64,000 nt of DNA from Berberis thunbergii (Eukaryota > Streptophyta > Magnoliopsida > Ranunculales > Berberidaceae). The DNA is taken from positions 124,001-188,000 of the forward strand of contig QNQO01001155.1 in the NCBI GenBank assembly GCA_003290165.1, written 5' to 3'. This document shows positions 9,271-20,640 of the stretch, piece after piece. Position 1 is the first letter of the stretch; each line of letters begins with the position of its first letter. Below the pieces are notes generated by a model, which saw only the letters and a list, made by a program, of their open reading frames with translations, had not been told where the DNA came from and did no database searches. The position numbers were made by a program, and so were the translations under genes.

Positions 9271-11385
9271 ATGGCAAAATGTGGATCATTTAGACATCTC
9301 GTTGGTGACCTTTTTCATCAAGATTCATCAGCCTTTGCTGAACTTTTACAGTCATGTCTCAAGTCAAAATCTCTTCGAGATACTTGTCAGGTTCACGCCT
9401 GTCTCACCAAAACCCAATTCGCTTCAGAAATGTTTATTCAGAATCGGTTAATTGATGCTTATGCAAAATGTGGCTCTTTGAAGGATGCTCGAAAGGTGTT
9501 CAATAATATGCCTCACCGGAACACATTTTCATGGAACTCAATTATTACTGCAGTTACAAAATCGGGTTACCTTGATGAAGCAGTTGAACTCTTTGAATCC
9601 ACGCCTGAACCTGATCAGTGCTCGTGGAACTCGATGGTATCTGGTTTTGCACAGCATGATCAGTTCAAAGAAGCTTTAGGATTTTTTGTTGAGATGCATA
9701 GGGAGGATTTCATACTAAATGAGTATTCTTATTCTAGTGCTCTAAGTGCTTGTGCAGGGTTATTGGATGAGACAATGGGTACCCTAATCCATGGTTCAAT
9801 GTCCAAGTCACCATACTTATCTGATGTTTATATGGGGTCAGCACTCGTTGATATGTATTCTAAATGTGGGAATGTGTTTGATGCTCAAAAAATCTTTGAT
9901 GGGATGAAAGCAAGAAATATAGTTTCCTGGAATAGTTTGATCACATGTTATGAGCAAAATGGTCCTGCAAGTATGGCCTTGGATCTTTTTCTGAGAATTA
10001 TGGAGTTCGGAATTGAGCCAGATGAAGTTACACTGGCAAGTGTAGTTAGTGCATGTGCAACCTTGTCGGCAATTAAAGAAGGTTCACAAATTCATGCTCG
10101 TGTGTTCAAGTCGGATAAGTTCAGGGATGATCTTGTGTTGGGGAATGCTTTGGTAGATATGTATGCAAAATGTGGTAGAATTAAAGAAGCGAGGTGTGTT
10201 TTTGACAGGATGCCTACTAAGAATGTGGTGTCTGAAACATCCATGGTTAGTGGTTATGCAAAGGCTATGAGTGTCAAAGCTGCCCGATTAATGTTTGCAA
10301 AAATGATCGAGAAAAGCGTGATTTCATGGAATGCACTTATTTCTGGTTACACGCAGAATGGGCAGAATGAAGAGGCACTTAAGTTGTTCTGTCTTTTGAA
10401 AAATGAGTCAGTTTGTCCAACCCACTATACCTTTGGTAATGTGCTCAATGCTTGTGCCAACCTCTCAAATTTGCAGCTCGGCAAACAAGTTCACACCCAT
10501 GTCCTGAAACACGGTTTACGTTTCGTATCTGGACCAGAATCTGACATATTTGTAGGGAACTCACTTGTGGACATGTACACAAAATGTGGAGTGATTGAAG
10601 ATGGCTATCGGGTGTTTGAAAACATGGCTGAACACGATCAGGTTTCCTGGAACGCCATGATCATGGGCTATGCTCAAAATGGGCATGGTAGTGAAGGTTT
10701 GAATCTCTTTATGAGGATGTTAAGGTCTGGAGAGAAACCAGACCATGTTACAATGATTGGAGTTCTCAGTGCATGCAGCCACACGGGGATGGTTGAGGAA
10801 GGGCGTAGGTATTTCTACTCAATGACTCAGGATTATGGTTTGGTACCATTGAAGGACCACTATACATGTATGGTTGATCTACTTGGTCGAGCTGGCTGCC
10901 TTGATGAAGCAAAGAAGCTCATAGAAGGCATGCCATTAGAACCTGATACTGTCCTTTGGGGGTCTTTACTTTCTGCTTGTAGAGTCCATGGTAACCTTGA
11001 GATGGGAATGCATGTGACCAAGAAACTGCTAGCGCTTGATCCAAGGAACTCAGGTCCTTATGTTCTGCTCTCGAACATGTATGCAGATCTTGGATTATGG
11101 AGGGATGTTGTGAGAGTAAGGAAGTTGATGAGACAAAGTGGGGTTGTTAAGCAGCCAGGGCGTAGTTGGATTGAGATAGATAACCACGTGCACGTGTTTA
11201 TGGTGAAAGATAAAAGTCACCCTCGCAGGAAGGAGATATACAAGCTCTTGAAAATTCTCACTGCACAAATGAAGGCAGATGGAGATGTTGAATATACTGC
11301 TCCGGTGGCATACCAGGAACCAACAGAGCTGGACATAAACTTGGGTTATGGAAATGAAATGCAGTTACTTGCTGCTCTGGGCTGA
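9271..11385 (+). CDS. SLO2: PPR protein, E/E+ class, SLO2-like mitochondrial RNA-editing factor
   Basis: An intact single-exon gene of 704 residues. The protein is a chain of P, L and S pentatricopeptide repeats, with recognisable 'NRLIDAYAKCG', 'SWNSMVSGFAQHD', 'GSALVDMYSKCG', 'DEVTLASVVSACA' and 'VSWNAMIMGYAQNG' blocks, followed by E and E+ motifs ('VLLSNMYADLG', 'GRSWIEI', 'VFMVKDKSHPR') and no DYW deaminase domain. Order and wording match Arabidopsis SLO2 (AT2G13600, about the same length) from end to end. SLO2 acts in C-to-U editing of mitochondrial transcripts; E+ proteins need a DYW partner. The frame is open upstream to an ATG at 9085, but that would add 62 hydrophobic residues absent from the family and probably lies in a 5' UTR intron, so I chose ATG 9271. 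Orthology is inferred from recalled similarity. Confidence 0.9.
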   Translation: MAKCGSFRHLVGDLFHQDSSAFAELLQSCLKSKSLRDTCQVHACLTKTQFASEMFIQNRLIDAYAKCGSLKDARKVFNNMPHRNTFSWNSIITAVTKSGYLDEAVELFESTPEPDQCSWNSMVSGFAQHDQFKEALGFFVEMHREDFILNEYSYSSALSACAGLLDETMGTLIHGSMSKSPYLSDVYMGSALVDMYSKCGNVFDAQKIFDGMKARNIVSWNSLITCYEQNGPASMALDLFLRIMEFGIEPDEVTLASVVSACATLSAIKEGSQIHARVFKSDKFRDDLVLGNALVDMYAKCGRIKEARCVFDRMPTKNVVSETSMVSGYAKAMSVKAARLMFAKMIEKSVISWNALISGYTQNGQNEEALKLFCLLKNESVCPTHYTFGNVLNACANLSNLQLGKQVHTHVLKHGLRFVSGPESDIFVGNSLVDMYTKCGVIEDGYRVFENMAEHDQVSWNAMIMGYAQNGHGSEGLNLFMRMLRSGEKPDHVTMIGVLSACSHTGMVEEGRRYFYSMTQDYGLVPLKDHYTCMVDLLGRAGCLDEAKKLIEGMPLEPDTVLWGSLLSACRVHGNLEMGMHVTKKLLALDPRNSGPYVLLSNMYADLGLWRDVVRVRKLMRQSGVVKQPGRSWIEIDNHVHVFMVKDKSHPRRKEIYKLLKILTAQMKADGDVEYTAPVAYQEPTELDINLGYGNEMQLLAALG

Positions 11386-12488
11386 AACACTGTTTCAGAG
11401 AGTTCTGTTCTGTTCTGGTGATCAATGTGGTTGTCATTTCGTTGATGAGAGCTAACAAGCCTAGATGAAATTAAACTTAAAAGATCCTTGGTGGGTGATG
11501 TTATATGATATTTAAGTTTTTTTTTTAGCTCAAAACAGTTTCTATTGTATGAATAGAATTTTATGTATGCTCAAATCATTCTTTGTTATTCCTTAACTTG
11601 TAGAATCTTGATGGTCACATACTCACATATATTAAGTCAGTTTGATGTTTCTTCGCAACTACTTGTCCACCAAAGCACCTAATAACTTTTTGATGTGTAC
11701 AATATGGGAAATATTTTACAATAATCCATCACACAAGTAAAACCTTGATGCGATATGTAGTTCCATCGGATATCTTAATGGTAACCAAGTTAGGTTCTGT
11801 CCATTTAAACCTGCATTCTAGATTCCATTTAATGATTATCAGATCTTCTTAACTGTTTGGTTGTTTCCCAGTTGTTTGATGTTCATGCCGTTGATGGCAG
11901 ATTTGGGGCAGTAAATTTTACTTTTTGGCTGCAGGAACTTCTGTTGCTTCCAACATAAGTCATTATGTATTCTCCAGTCCGACAGTCCCTTCAATGTTCT
12001 TGCACCAGGTTGCTTGCTAGGAACTTAAAACTAGACTTTGCTTCTCTTGGTGAAGTGTATGTTTCTCAAACTCCTCTACCTATTATGCTAGAGATAACTT
12101 ATATATTTGTTACATTTATTTAAGTATTGTAGATAGAGTCAGTGAGTATTGATGGTGAATGTTGACCCTGGAGGTCATATGCTTCTAGTTTTTTTGTTAA
12201 TTTGTTATCACTATCAATTATCATCATTGTGGTATGGTTGCAACATCTACTTTACGGAGTGATTTCATTGTGTACCATCAGGACAGAGGTGTGTTTTGAC
12301 ACCAATCAGAGTAATGGTTCAGATGACTTCAATTTAGAAAGTTACAGGAAATTCTGACATGGTTATAGGGCTGTCCTGAAGCTTTTCTAGATGATTTTTT
12401 TTGTAATATGCATTTTTCTACAGTATACAAAGATGTTTATAAATTTATGCTACCTCATTAAATTTGCAGAAATAATTTATGGTCTTGA
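11386..12488. other. Downstream region of the PPR gene, nothing recognised
   Basis: AT-rich sequence with only short chance frames. It probably holds the 3' UTR of the PPR gene, but no clear polyadenylation signal decides the end. Confidence 0.4.
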
Positions 12489-12496
12489 TAAATAAG

Positions 12497-12924
12497 CAAG
12501 GGTGGATCTACAGCCAAGCTAGCCCCCCTTTGGTTTTAAAGAGGAAGAAAGATGGAGTGGAAGAATTTAGGTGGAGAAGAAGAATGAACTCGCTAGAACT
12601 GCTCGAACTAGCTGGAGAAGACGAAAGAATAGTACGCGCAAGGGGAAGAGGAAGAAGCCAATGGCATGACAGCTCAACGGTTAGAGCTTGGCGGATGGTG
12701 CCACTAGGTCATGGGTTCAAACCCAGCTTGTGGCATCTTTAGTGGGTTCTGGGATCCTATAAAAACCATGCTTGCCTTTCAAAAAAAAAGGGGAGGAGGA
12801 AGAAGAAAGAAAGAAAAGGAGGGAAATTTTTTTATGTGGGTGGCTATTCGCGCCACTTAACTTCTAAGGGCACCCTGCCTAGACAATTCAAAAAAATTTG
12901 TTTGCAATCCTGGCTCCGTCCCTG
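12497..12924. mobile_element. Non-autonomous hAT-type element (family CAGGGGCGGA), copy 2
   Basis: It starts CAAGGGTGGATCTACAG and ends GGCTCCGTCCCTG, with a perfect 8-base duplication TAAATAAG at 12489-12496 and 12925-12932. The ends match those of the element at 2260-3221, but at 428 bases it is less than half as long and carries a SINE instead of the tRNA-like module of its relatives. No transposase is present. Confidence 0.85.
12664..12789 (+). mobile_element. tRNA-derived SINE, copy 1
   Basis: A box A-like AGCTCAACGGTTAGAGC near 12671 and box B GGTTCAAACCC at 12714-12724 are followed by GGATCCTATAAAAACCATG and a terminal A9 tract (12781-12789). The minus-strand SINE at 14878-15003 shares the box B region, the GGATCC-ATAAAAACC block and the A tail at matching spacing, so the two define a family. 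It lies inside the hAT-type element. Confidence 0.65.
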
Positions 12925-13159
12925 TAAATAAGGTTGTTCTATGTTAACATTAACCAATAATTACCATTTTTTTAGTTAACACAAAAGAAAAGATAAATGA
13001 TGAAAACTAAATGTTCATTGAAAAAGGAATGTGTTGATTATGTATGTATTATATATTGTTATATATGATTTATAAATAATTGGAAAGATAAATGTTGAAA
13101 ACCAAAACATTAAATGAAATGAAACTAAAAAGAAAAGATCTTCTGAATGGTTCTTTCCT

Positions 13160-13390
13160 GTTAAACTGTTGCCCATAAATAAAATGAGTAAGATCAGAGG
13201 GATTTCTTGGTGAAGATGGAATGCTTCCTTTGAATTCATTACTTTCAAGATACAACCAATTAAGCTTTGATAGAAAGGTGAGTTTAACAGGAATCCTCAC
13301 GTGATCTTATTTCTAGTTAAATCAGTTTTTCCAATGTTGGAATAATGAGTAAGATTGAAAGGGACTTCACCATCAATATATGCGTACTGA
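13160..13390 (-). pseudogene. LRR fragment (receptor-like gene relic)
   Basis: On the minus strand a short stretch reads as two leucine-rich repeats: a 'GEVPFNLTHYSNI' repeat (about 13370-13320), a stop, then 'LSKLNWLYLESNEFKGSIP' (about 13280-13220). The spacing of Leu, Asn, Phe and Ile-Pro is that of plant extracellular LRRs (LRR kinases or receptor-like proteins). No kinase or signal peptide remains nearby. It looks like a small relic. Confidence 0.5.
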
Positions 13391-13808
13391 TCACGGGGAT
13401 ATATATCCGTCTCTGTAGTGTAATTCACACCTGCACTGTGATCTCCAATTGTCTCATGTTTCATTGCTAAAGTTCTGATTGCATTTGAAAGAAATGAAAG
13501 AGAAAAGGGGATAAGAGAAAGATCACGATGGAGACAGGTTCACGCTTTTTGGCTTGTATTCAGAGCTATTAAGCTGCTAATAAATGTTCAATAGGCAATT
13601 GATGCTCCAAATTCTTTTCTCTTCCATCTATTTTCATTATTTTTAAGATTATCTCCCCCCTCCCCTCTTCTCAATCAAAACAAGACATAAATGTTAAACC
13701 GATATGTTCAATAGTGTAGTCTTCTCTCAATAGATAAAACTTAGTTGAAAGAGTTGTCTTGATCTACTATAATATCCTTTCCAGTTCAATTCGAGCATAA
13801 TCACTATC

Positions 13809-14823
13809 CTAGGGATATGTTCCTTTAGATAGATTCCACAGAGACTGTGCCAAGAGTGTGATCATCTCTAAAGAAGGATCAATTGTGGTAGTAGGTTTCT
13901 GTAACCAGTTTGTTTCCATCAAGTTGTTGGCCCTTGGTTCTTTTCCTTTATTGCCATGCCTCTTCCTTGATACTTCAGTCCAGCCATTCTTGATATTTTT
14001 GTCCTCCTCCATACACTCCTCCAAGGGAAATCAAGGGTGACTTAAAAGTAATCCCCTCCTTCCAGGTAAATTTCACACATGAAGGCAATGGTTTAGCTGC
14101 TTCTATCTCTATACAATTTAATATTGGCATAGTTCATCCCAGTCAGTTCTATTACTCTATCAATACATATAGATATCCATAATTGCTTTGGAACCCTATA
14201 GAACCTAACCCATATGGGAATTCTTTGAATTTTTTCCATTTTAACATCAAAATCTCTACACCAAGGTGTAATAAGAAACAACATACCATTGATGTACATA
14301 GGTCCCATCTCCAAAGCATTTTCGTTGTCTTTCTCCTCTTAGAATGAAGTAGAAAGCTTCTCCATCTGTTGTGGTTTTGAATCTTTCACACCTCTTGGAG
14401 CCCATTTCTTTTCTACAAAGCTTTAACAAAAAACTGTTTTGAGTCAACAAAGAACCCACAAGGTGGTTTTTCAGTACTCAATTCCTTTTTTGGCAACACT
14501 TTTTGGGATGACAAATCATCATTCTACTGTTTGTTTTCAACATAGAACAGAGGCATGTGTGTAGCCAAGTTCTGTGCATGAGAAAACAGGCTTTTCCTCA
14601 GATTTTCAGCATCAATATGGAGAGCTGAAGCTACAAATGTAGGATTGGTGATTTCAGTGAGAGAAGGATCTGCGATTGCATTTGAGGTGCTGGAGTCGAG
14701 TGTGGGCAAACCACAGTGGGAGGAGGATTTTCCCATGACTGAATCCATGGGATATTGGAGGGTGGGTGTTATTTGGTCAAAAGCTGTTTTATTATCAATG
14801 CTTTGGCGGTCGTGCCTTTGCAA
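13809..14823 (-). pseudogene. DUF4283/LINE ORF1-like relic
   Basis: Read on the minus strand from 14823 down: a Ser/Thr-rich N-terminal part (14823-14524), a frame ending 'TTTDGEAFYFILRGE' and 'GDGTY' (about 14375-14310), then 'PIWVRFYRVPKQLWISI' (14220-14165), the strongly conserved core of DUF4283, and a charged tail with a Lys/Arg-rich stretch (14024-13900). Three or more frame changes or stops break it. DUF4283 proteins in plants are mostly ORF1 products of L1-type LINEs. No RT follows, so only the front end of the LINE is left. Confidence 0.6.
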
Positions 14824-14877
14824 TTTGTAATTTGGGCGTACAAATGATGTTGAACTTCCAATTTCATCTCTAACTCT

Positions 14878-15003
14878 TTTCTTTTTTTTTCTAGGTGACC
14901 AGGGTTTTTATTGGATCCTAGAACTATTAAACGGCCTCCGGTAGGGTTCGAACTCTGGACTTGTGGTACTTCTTCTCCTCTCCTCCACTGATTTTCTGGA
15001 GTT
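14878..15003 (-). mobile_element. tRNA-derived SINE, copy 2
   Basis: On the minus strand, box B GAGTTCGAACCC (complement of 14944-14955) is followed by GGATCCAATAAAAACCCTGG and an A-rich tail (complement of the T tract at 14881-14893). It shares its order and most bases with the SINE at 12664-12789. Box A is degraded, and the 5' edge is uncertain. Confidence 0.55.
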
Positions 15004-15080
15004 TGTTTATAAAACTTGGCTTGAGTGGTTTGCAAACATTAAGTTTGTTCCTTTAAGAAAAAAAAACATCAATTAACTAG

Positions 15081-15626
15081 GGAGAGGCTTGTGATGGCAA
15101 AGCCCAATAGGCTCGTGGATCTCAAGAGTGATTGGGCGAGCTACCAAGGGAAGATTATAGGCTCACATCGCCTAGGTGAGGGATGTGCTATATATGTACG
15201 AGGTTGGATATACAAAGTACTACGCGTTTTAAAAGTCATGCGAGCCTTGGGCCCAAAGCGGACAATATAGTACTTTGTGGATCGGGTTGTGACAGAATAG
15301 TATTAGAGTCGGACCTAGCCGGAAGTGTGTCAACGAGGACATTGGACTCCCTTAGGGGGGTGGGCTGTGATACTCTTGTGTGGACGGACCTGAGGAGGAG
15401 GGTGCGAGAGAGGCTCGTGATGGCAAAACCCAATAGGCCTGTGGATCCCAAGAGGGGTTAGGCGAGCTATCAAGGGGAGATTATAGTCACACATCGCCTA
15501 AGTGAGGGAAGGGGATGTGCTATATATGTACGAGGTTGAATATACAAAGTAGTACGCATTTTAAAAGTCGTGCGGGCCTTGGGCCCAAAGCGAACAATAT
15601 AGTACTTTGTGGATCGGGTCGTGACA
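15081..15626 (+). mobile_element. TRIM (short non-autonomous LTR element), 5'-truncated
   Basis: Two LTRs flank a 71-base internal part. The right LTR runs 15366-15626, TGTGATACTC to GTGACA; the left LTR (15081-15294) ends GTGACA but has lost about 47 bases at its start. The internal part (15295-15365) begins GAATAGTATTAGAGTCGG, a diverged initiator-Met tRNA primer site (TGGTATCAGAG form). The LTRs contain CTATATATGTACG, a likely TATA box, and the palindrome GGGCCCAAAGCG. No protein is encoded. A relative is nested in the copia element at 38974-39663. Confidence 0.8.
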
Positions 15627-18600
15627 TCTATCCTACTGAAGAGAGATTATGAATACATTTTACCAAATTTTCTTTCACTTCTAGGTGGGCGTCATTGAAG
15701 ATGAGGTAATCAGGACAAGGAGGATGACAAAGTATATAGAGGTCAACACCATTGGTGTTTCAAAGGATTTTCAGCTTCCTCCAGCAAAAATTTTCCACTT
15801 AGTATTGGATACCAGTGAACTTGTGATAGTCTTACGCACTCTGAATACTTATTTGAATTTGGTCTTCGTCTGTTGACCAAGAGATTGGATTTACTGACAG
15901 GCATATAGGTGAAGCAGGACGTTCAGCTTCCATAGTTTTCAGCAGATTTTTGCATCCATACTGGTGTGGTGTCAGAACCACATCCAGGTAATGAGAGTTT
16001 CAACAGTTAATCAAATTATCCATTTCATGAAAAATGATTATTTCCAGATAACTTGTCAAACTTACTAAATCATATAAACTCTATTTTCTTGTGCAGGCTT
16101 CGCTTTGTTAAATGTGAAGGTGGTATAGGGGAATGCAAAAACTTCCTCCAAGGCTACAACATAATTAAGTAAGAAATAGAAAGTGCTTTGGTGGAGATAA
16201 TGCATGTTAGGGTTAGGATATTAGAGATCCTTCATCATATCTGTCGTAGAGAGGTTGTCCAGCGCCTGCTGATAACCATTTTTTTCATATTCGCTAATCT
16301 TCTTTTTTTTCATGCATGTTATTTTTTTCATTCTTTCTACTGTTGCATTAATTGTAAATAGATATATTGTAATTAAGTTCCTCCCAGATACATGGCTTAC
16401 ATACCCGACTCAACGCACCATGCCTCTTGCTTGCATATAGACCTGACCTAGTCTGGAGATCAAGGCAACCTGGTATTGCAGTTGAATGTTCCGTACATTT
16501 ACTAAAACATGATGTTCGTTGGCCTTTGTTTCTGTGTACAGATTAATCAGTTGATTCCTTTAATTATAGTTAACTATAATGCATGTATAATCAAATTTTG
16601 AACAATGATAAATAAGAATTATAGAAAAAGAAAGGTACATATTATATCCAGTTTACTTATTTACACGAATGCAACATGTTAGAAGTTTTACATCACTTGC
16701 TTCAAAATACTTATGATACAATTTTTTTTTATTCAATTTATATTTTATTTCGATAAAGGTCATCATTCATTGTAACTATAGAGACACGGGAGGGGAGGGG
16801 AGGGGAGGAGGGGAGTGTAACAGGGTAGCTCGTCAAGTAACAAGTTAAACAAACATTCATGTTCATAATGTGAGCAATTGTGTCTCGTTTTCCTTTCAAC
16901 TTTCCCGAATTTTATTGTTAACAATAGTTGAGGAGTTAAACCAATTAATTGCCTAAACATTTTATGATTCCATAGCACCCACGGAATGACCCAACGACAT
17001 TTGTTTGAGCATACGAGACATACAAGTATTGACTTCTCGTGTGTAGTTGTCGTGTTAGATGTCTAATAATGAAATGCATTGGTGTTTGCATGAGAATTTA
17101 ATTAATTGTGCGTGGTGTTTGGTTGAGAAAAAGGTTGACGATGTACAATTTAAAGGTATTTTGGCAATGAGTAAGCAATAGTTATATTTTTATGGTTAGG
17201 GAAATTGATGCTGGACGAAGTGGAAACAGCGATAAACTTCAATGGAACCTATTGAGCGTCCTTGCATTGCTTGCAACACGACGAACTTTCTTCAAAACAA
17301 TTGATTGTTTTAAGAAATTACTTAAATTTTGAAATGACGTTCAATTCGTTGAATCTACACAATAATCTCCGATATGGAAAAACAAATAGAAACATTTTTT
17401 TAGTATAATATTTATTCAAATAAACATTAAAATTCGGAATTATAATAGTGACCCATTTTTAAAGGCTCTTTAGACTAAATATTTCTAAAACAATCCTACT
17501 ATACTACTACTACTACCTAAAATATAACTTTAAGACATCTTAAAACTACTACTATTCATAGAAAACGGAATTACACAATATATTTCATTTCTAATATAAA
17601 TCTTATGCTAATGTTTCGTAACCATGATGATGTGGCATTGTTAGAGGAGTTTTTTACAATTTTGAGATACACATAAAATCTTCAGAAATTTCATCATTCT
17701 TTCCCGATCATGACACGTCATCCTGGTTGCAAAACATATTTACAAAACATGATTTCCTAGCATTTCTCAATATGGAATAATATTATAACTTTCTCAATCT
17801 TTAAGTTATGTGCATATTTTTTTTTCATGGTCACATCATTGCATTTGTGCCATTTATTCCCATACAATGTGCGTGTATCTATTCATGCCTCCTATAGAAT
17901 CACTTTTTCGCTGAAAAAATTATTTGGAGACTAGTATATATATGATTAAGTTAGCATTAACTCGTAAATTCTACACCAAGATTGGTCAAACATGGAGCAA
18001 ATTATTGTTGATGGAACATCTAAGATATCCATAACTGAAGGTATCCCATCCCCTTATCCTTTCCAGGAACTTTAAAAGATGATTGATGAGTATATATTTG
18101 ATATTTCTGCCTCTTCAATTATGAAAGGTTCTCTTGCTTTTACCCCCCCACTGAGGAATTGTTTTCCCTCTGATTTGTAGCCTAAACAGCTGAGATCCAA
18201 ATTCCTGAGAGTAGATCAACTTTCTCGCGATCATCACTGTTATCAGGAAAAAGCCCAAAAGCATTCGAGGCATCCAGCTTTGGTATTGTATATATCTTCT
18301 TCCCTTTTATTTAGGAATAAGGTAAATGCAATTTGCATTTTATATTTTATTTCCTGCCGTCGTTATTTTTTCCCTTCATTTTTTTTTTAAAGGCAAGCGT
18401 ATCGCCAGTGGATATAAAATCTAAGATGTGGGGTTTAAACTATCACAATATTAACCATTCAACCAAGCTACCATCACATCTTCTTCATTTTTAGGAATTA
18501 GGTAGATGCAATTTGCATTCGGTCCTTGATAGTAATTAGAAGTCAAGATAGAAAGAGACGACAATGAACTCAGGAACAACATATAGTCACTTAGGCTTTA

Positions 18601-18664
18601 GTCTCTCTTGAAAATCTAGTAGAAACCAGGCCTGCAGCTGCAAACTAGCAAAAGGTGTCCTAAT
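15627..18664. other. Long intergenic stretch without recognised features
   Basis: Only short chance frames are seen. A frame at 15685-15876 (63 residues) follows an AG acceptor-like site but matches nothing I know. A purine repeat GGGAGGGGAGGGGAGGGGAG lies near 16789-16815. Otherwise this is AT-rich non-coding sequence. Confidence 0.4.
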
Positions 18665-19510
18665 TAGGGATTTTCACGGATATTCGCCCCACTCGCCTCG
18701 TTTGGGGTGGATTTGGTAAATGGTCACTAGATCTTGGGGCGGATACAGATTTTCAATCTGTATCCGTTTATTAATCGGGGCGGATACGAATTTGGCCATA
18801 TCCGCCCCACGGATATCCGTTTAACCGATAAAATTATAAAAATGCCCTTCAATTATATAAAGGGATTAAACCCACTCTCATCTCACAATCTCACATTATT
18901 CTCAAATCTCCCTCAATATTGAGATTCTCACTCTCACAATCTTCTCACAGCAAAGCCAGCGAAGGCCAAAACCAACGAAGGCCGAAGCCAGCGAAGTGAG
19001 GGTCATCTTCATTCCAGCCACCTTGCTCTCTCCTCCCATCCCCGCCTTTCCCTCACTACAAGAGAGATCAAAGATCTTTGATCAATTGAACTCAGATCTC
19101 GGATCTTTGATCAAAGATCAGAGATCTGATCTCAGATTAGAGATCTCAGAACAGAGATCAGAAATCCGATATCAGATCCGAGATTTTTTTATCTAATTTT
19201 TTTTGTATGTTTTTTTATAATTTTTTGTTATAATTTTTGTATGGATTTTACCGGTGTTAATGAATGAAGTATATTTTACTGTGTACGATGGATTACCTGC
19301 TTTTAGGATTGAACTGAGATATGTCAAATGATTTAGAGAATTTTTTTAACGGATATTTGTGCATAGCGGATATCCGCCAATCCGTGCAGGGCGGAGTTGA
19401 TTTTTAAATAAAGCTATAAACGGATTGGCGAGGCGGATTTGGGAATCCGTTATTCCTGACGGGGCGGGACGAGGATGGATTTGTTCAAATCTGCCCCGTT
19501 ACCATCCCTA
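18665..19510. mobile_element. Non-autonomous hAT-type element (family TAGGGATGGCA), copy 1
   Basis: It starts TAGGGATTTTCACGGATATT and ends ACCATCCCTA. The left end has lost about 15 bases (the GGCAATAGGGCGG part) compared with copy 2. Flanks are GTCCTAAT (18657-18664) and ATCCTGAC (19511-19518), which match at 5 of 8 positions with three transitions, compatible with an old 8-base duplication. Internal marks shared with the other copies are a GGGGCGGATACG stretch, a CTCTCACAATCTC tract and a GATC-rich stretch (19068-19190). No transposase. Confidence 0.75.
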
Positions 19511-19518
19511 ATCCTGAC

Positions 19519-20275
19519 AATTCGACTGGGTAGTGTGTACCCTCACCAGCCATTGGTTGAGCATCAGTACCACAATCGAGGGGATCACAAATTGCGATTC
19601 TGCCAACATGAGCTATACTATAGAACTGCCCATCTGCATATGCGAGGTCACTATAAAGACACGTCTCTGCGCCTGGAACTTTTCTCCAACAGGTGTCTCC
19701 AACTTTACAAAATGTCTAACTATAATACTCAGTCGTGACTAATGGCCATCATAACACAATTTGATGAGGTTGGTCGGTTCGGAAGATAACACGATCCTCT
19801 TCGGCTTGTTACAAGGCAATTTGAAATATTCTTCAAACAATATTGAATAGGCAACTATTACTTCACACCATCAAAAGTTATCTTACACCACCAAAGCAAC
19901 TTTTTCTTTCTCACACCACCAATAAAAATTCAAATGTAAATTTTTTTTTCACCTCCCCTCTCTTCATCTTCCTTTCTTATTCTTTTCTCTTATTTTCCTC
20001 CCTCATTCTCTTCTCCACTAGACACCGTCATCATCACCACCACCTCGCCACCTCCACCTTTCACTCTCTTTTCTCCTTCAAGCACCACTACCACCCCGTC
20101 ACCTCTCTCACCCTCTTTGTCTCTGAAAACAAAATATTATCTCGTACTTTGGTTCAACATATATGCTCGATCGAGACTGATTTTCAAGAGAAGACAACCT
20201 ATACTGACAAATTTAGGTAAGATACAAGATAACAAGATAGAAAGAGATATACAGAAACAAGTATATAATCAACTA
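19519..20275. other. Unassigned region, partly low complexity
   Basis: A frame at 19843-20220 is open for 125 codons, but its His/Ser/Leu/Phe-rich wording comes from a CT-rich tract (19950-20110), so I do not call it a gene. No element ends are seen. Confidence 0.35.
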
Positions 20276-20412
20276 TAAGCATTCAAGGCATTATGTTTTG
20301 AAGATAATTCTTTAAACAATTCAAAAGATCGATACAGCTTCAAGTCAGTTTCTTGATTTACACTTGGAGATTCACTGTAAAAGCAACAAAGAATTGTTCT
20401 TAGAATCAGGTG
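20276..20412. repeat. Direct repeat copy 1 (about 135 bases)
   Basis: This stretch, starting AAGCATTCAAGGCATTATG, recurs almost unchanged at 21609-21745. It is separated from copy 2 by about 1.2 kb that ends in a Helitron-type 3' terminus. Copy 2 runs straight into the pararetrovirus fragment, so the repeat is probably viral leader sequence. Confidence 0.75.
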
Positions 20413-20464
20413 TGCGAGAGTTTCAAGAAATCGATTTCGAAGAAGGTAAGATCCATCTTCTTCA

Positions 20465-20640
20465 CGGGTATGTGGAATTTGGTCTAATGTTTTGATGGGT
20501 ATGTTGAATTTGGTTGAATATTGAAAATTTTGAGACTGTATATTGCAAAGGTTAATTGTTGAATTTAATTGAATGTTGTGATTGGGTATGTTGAATTTGG
20601 TTGAATGTTGCAAATTTTGAGACTGTTGAATTTGGATGGT
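20465..20640. repeat. Short tandem repeat, period 87 bases
   Basis: GGGTATGTTGAATTTGGTTG occurs at 20498 and 20584, each followed by AAATTTTGAGACTG; a weaker related stretch (GGGTATGTGGAATTTGG) begins near 20466. No coding signal. Confidence 0.55.

Noticed and set aside
15183..15461. Open frames in the TRIM as a protein gene
   Set aside because: They cross LTR and primer-site sequence and also occur by copying in the second TRIM.
19843..20220. 125-codon frame as a gene
   Set aside because: Its wording is His/Leu/Phe/Ser-rich from a CT-rich tract, without a domain or conserved start.
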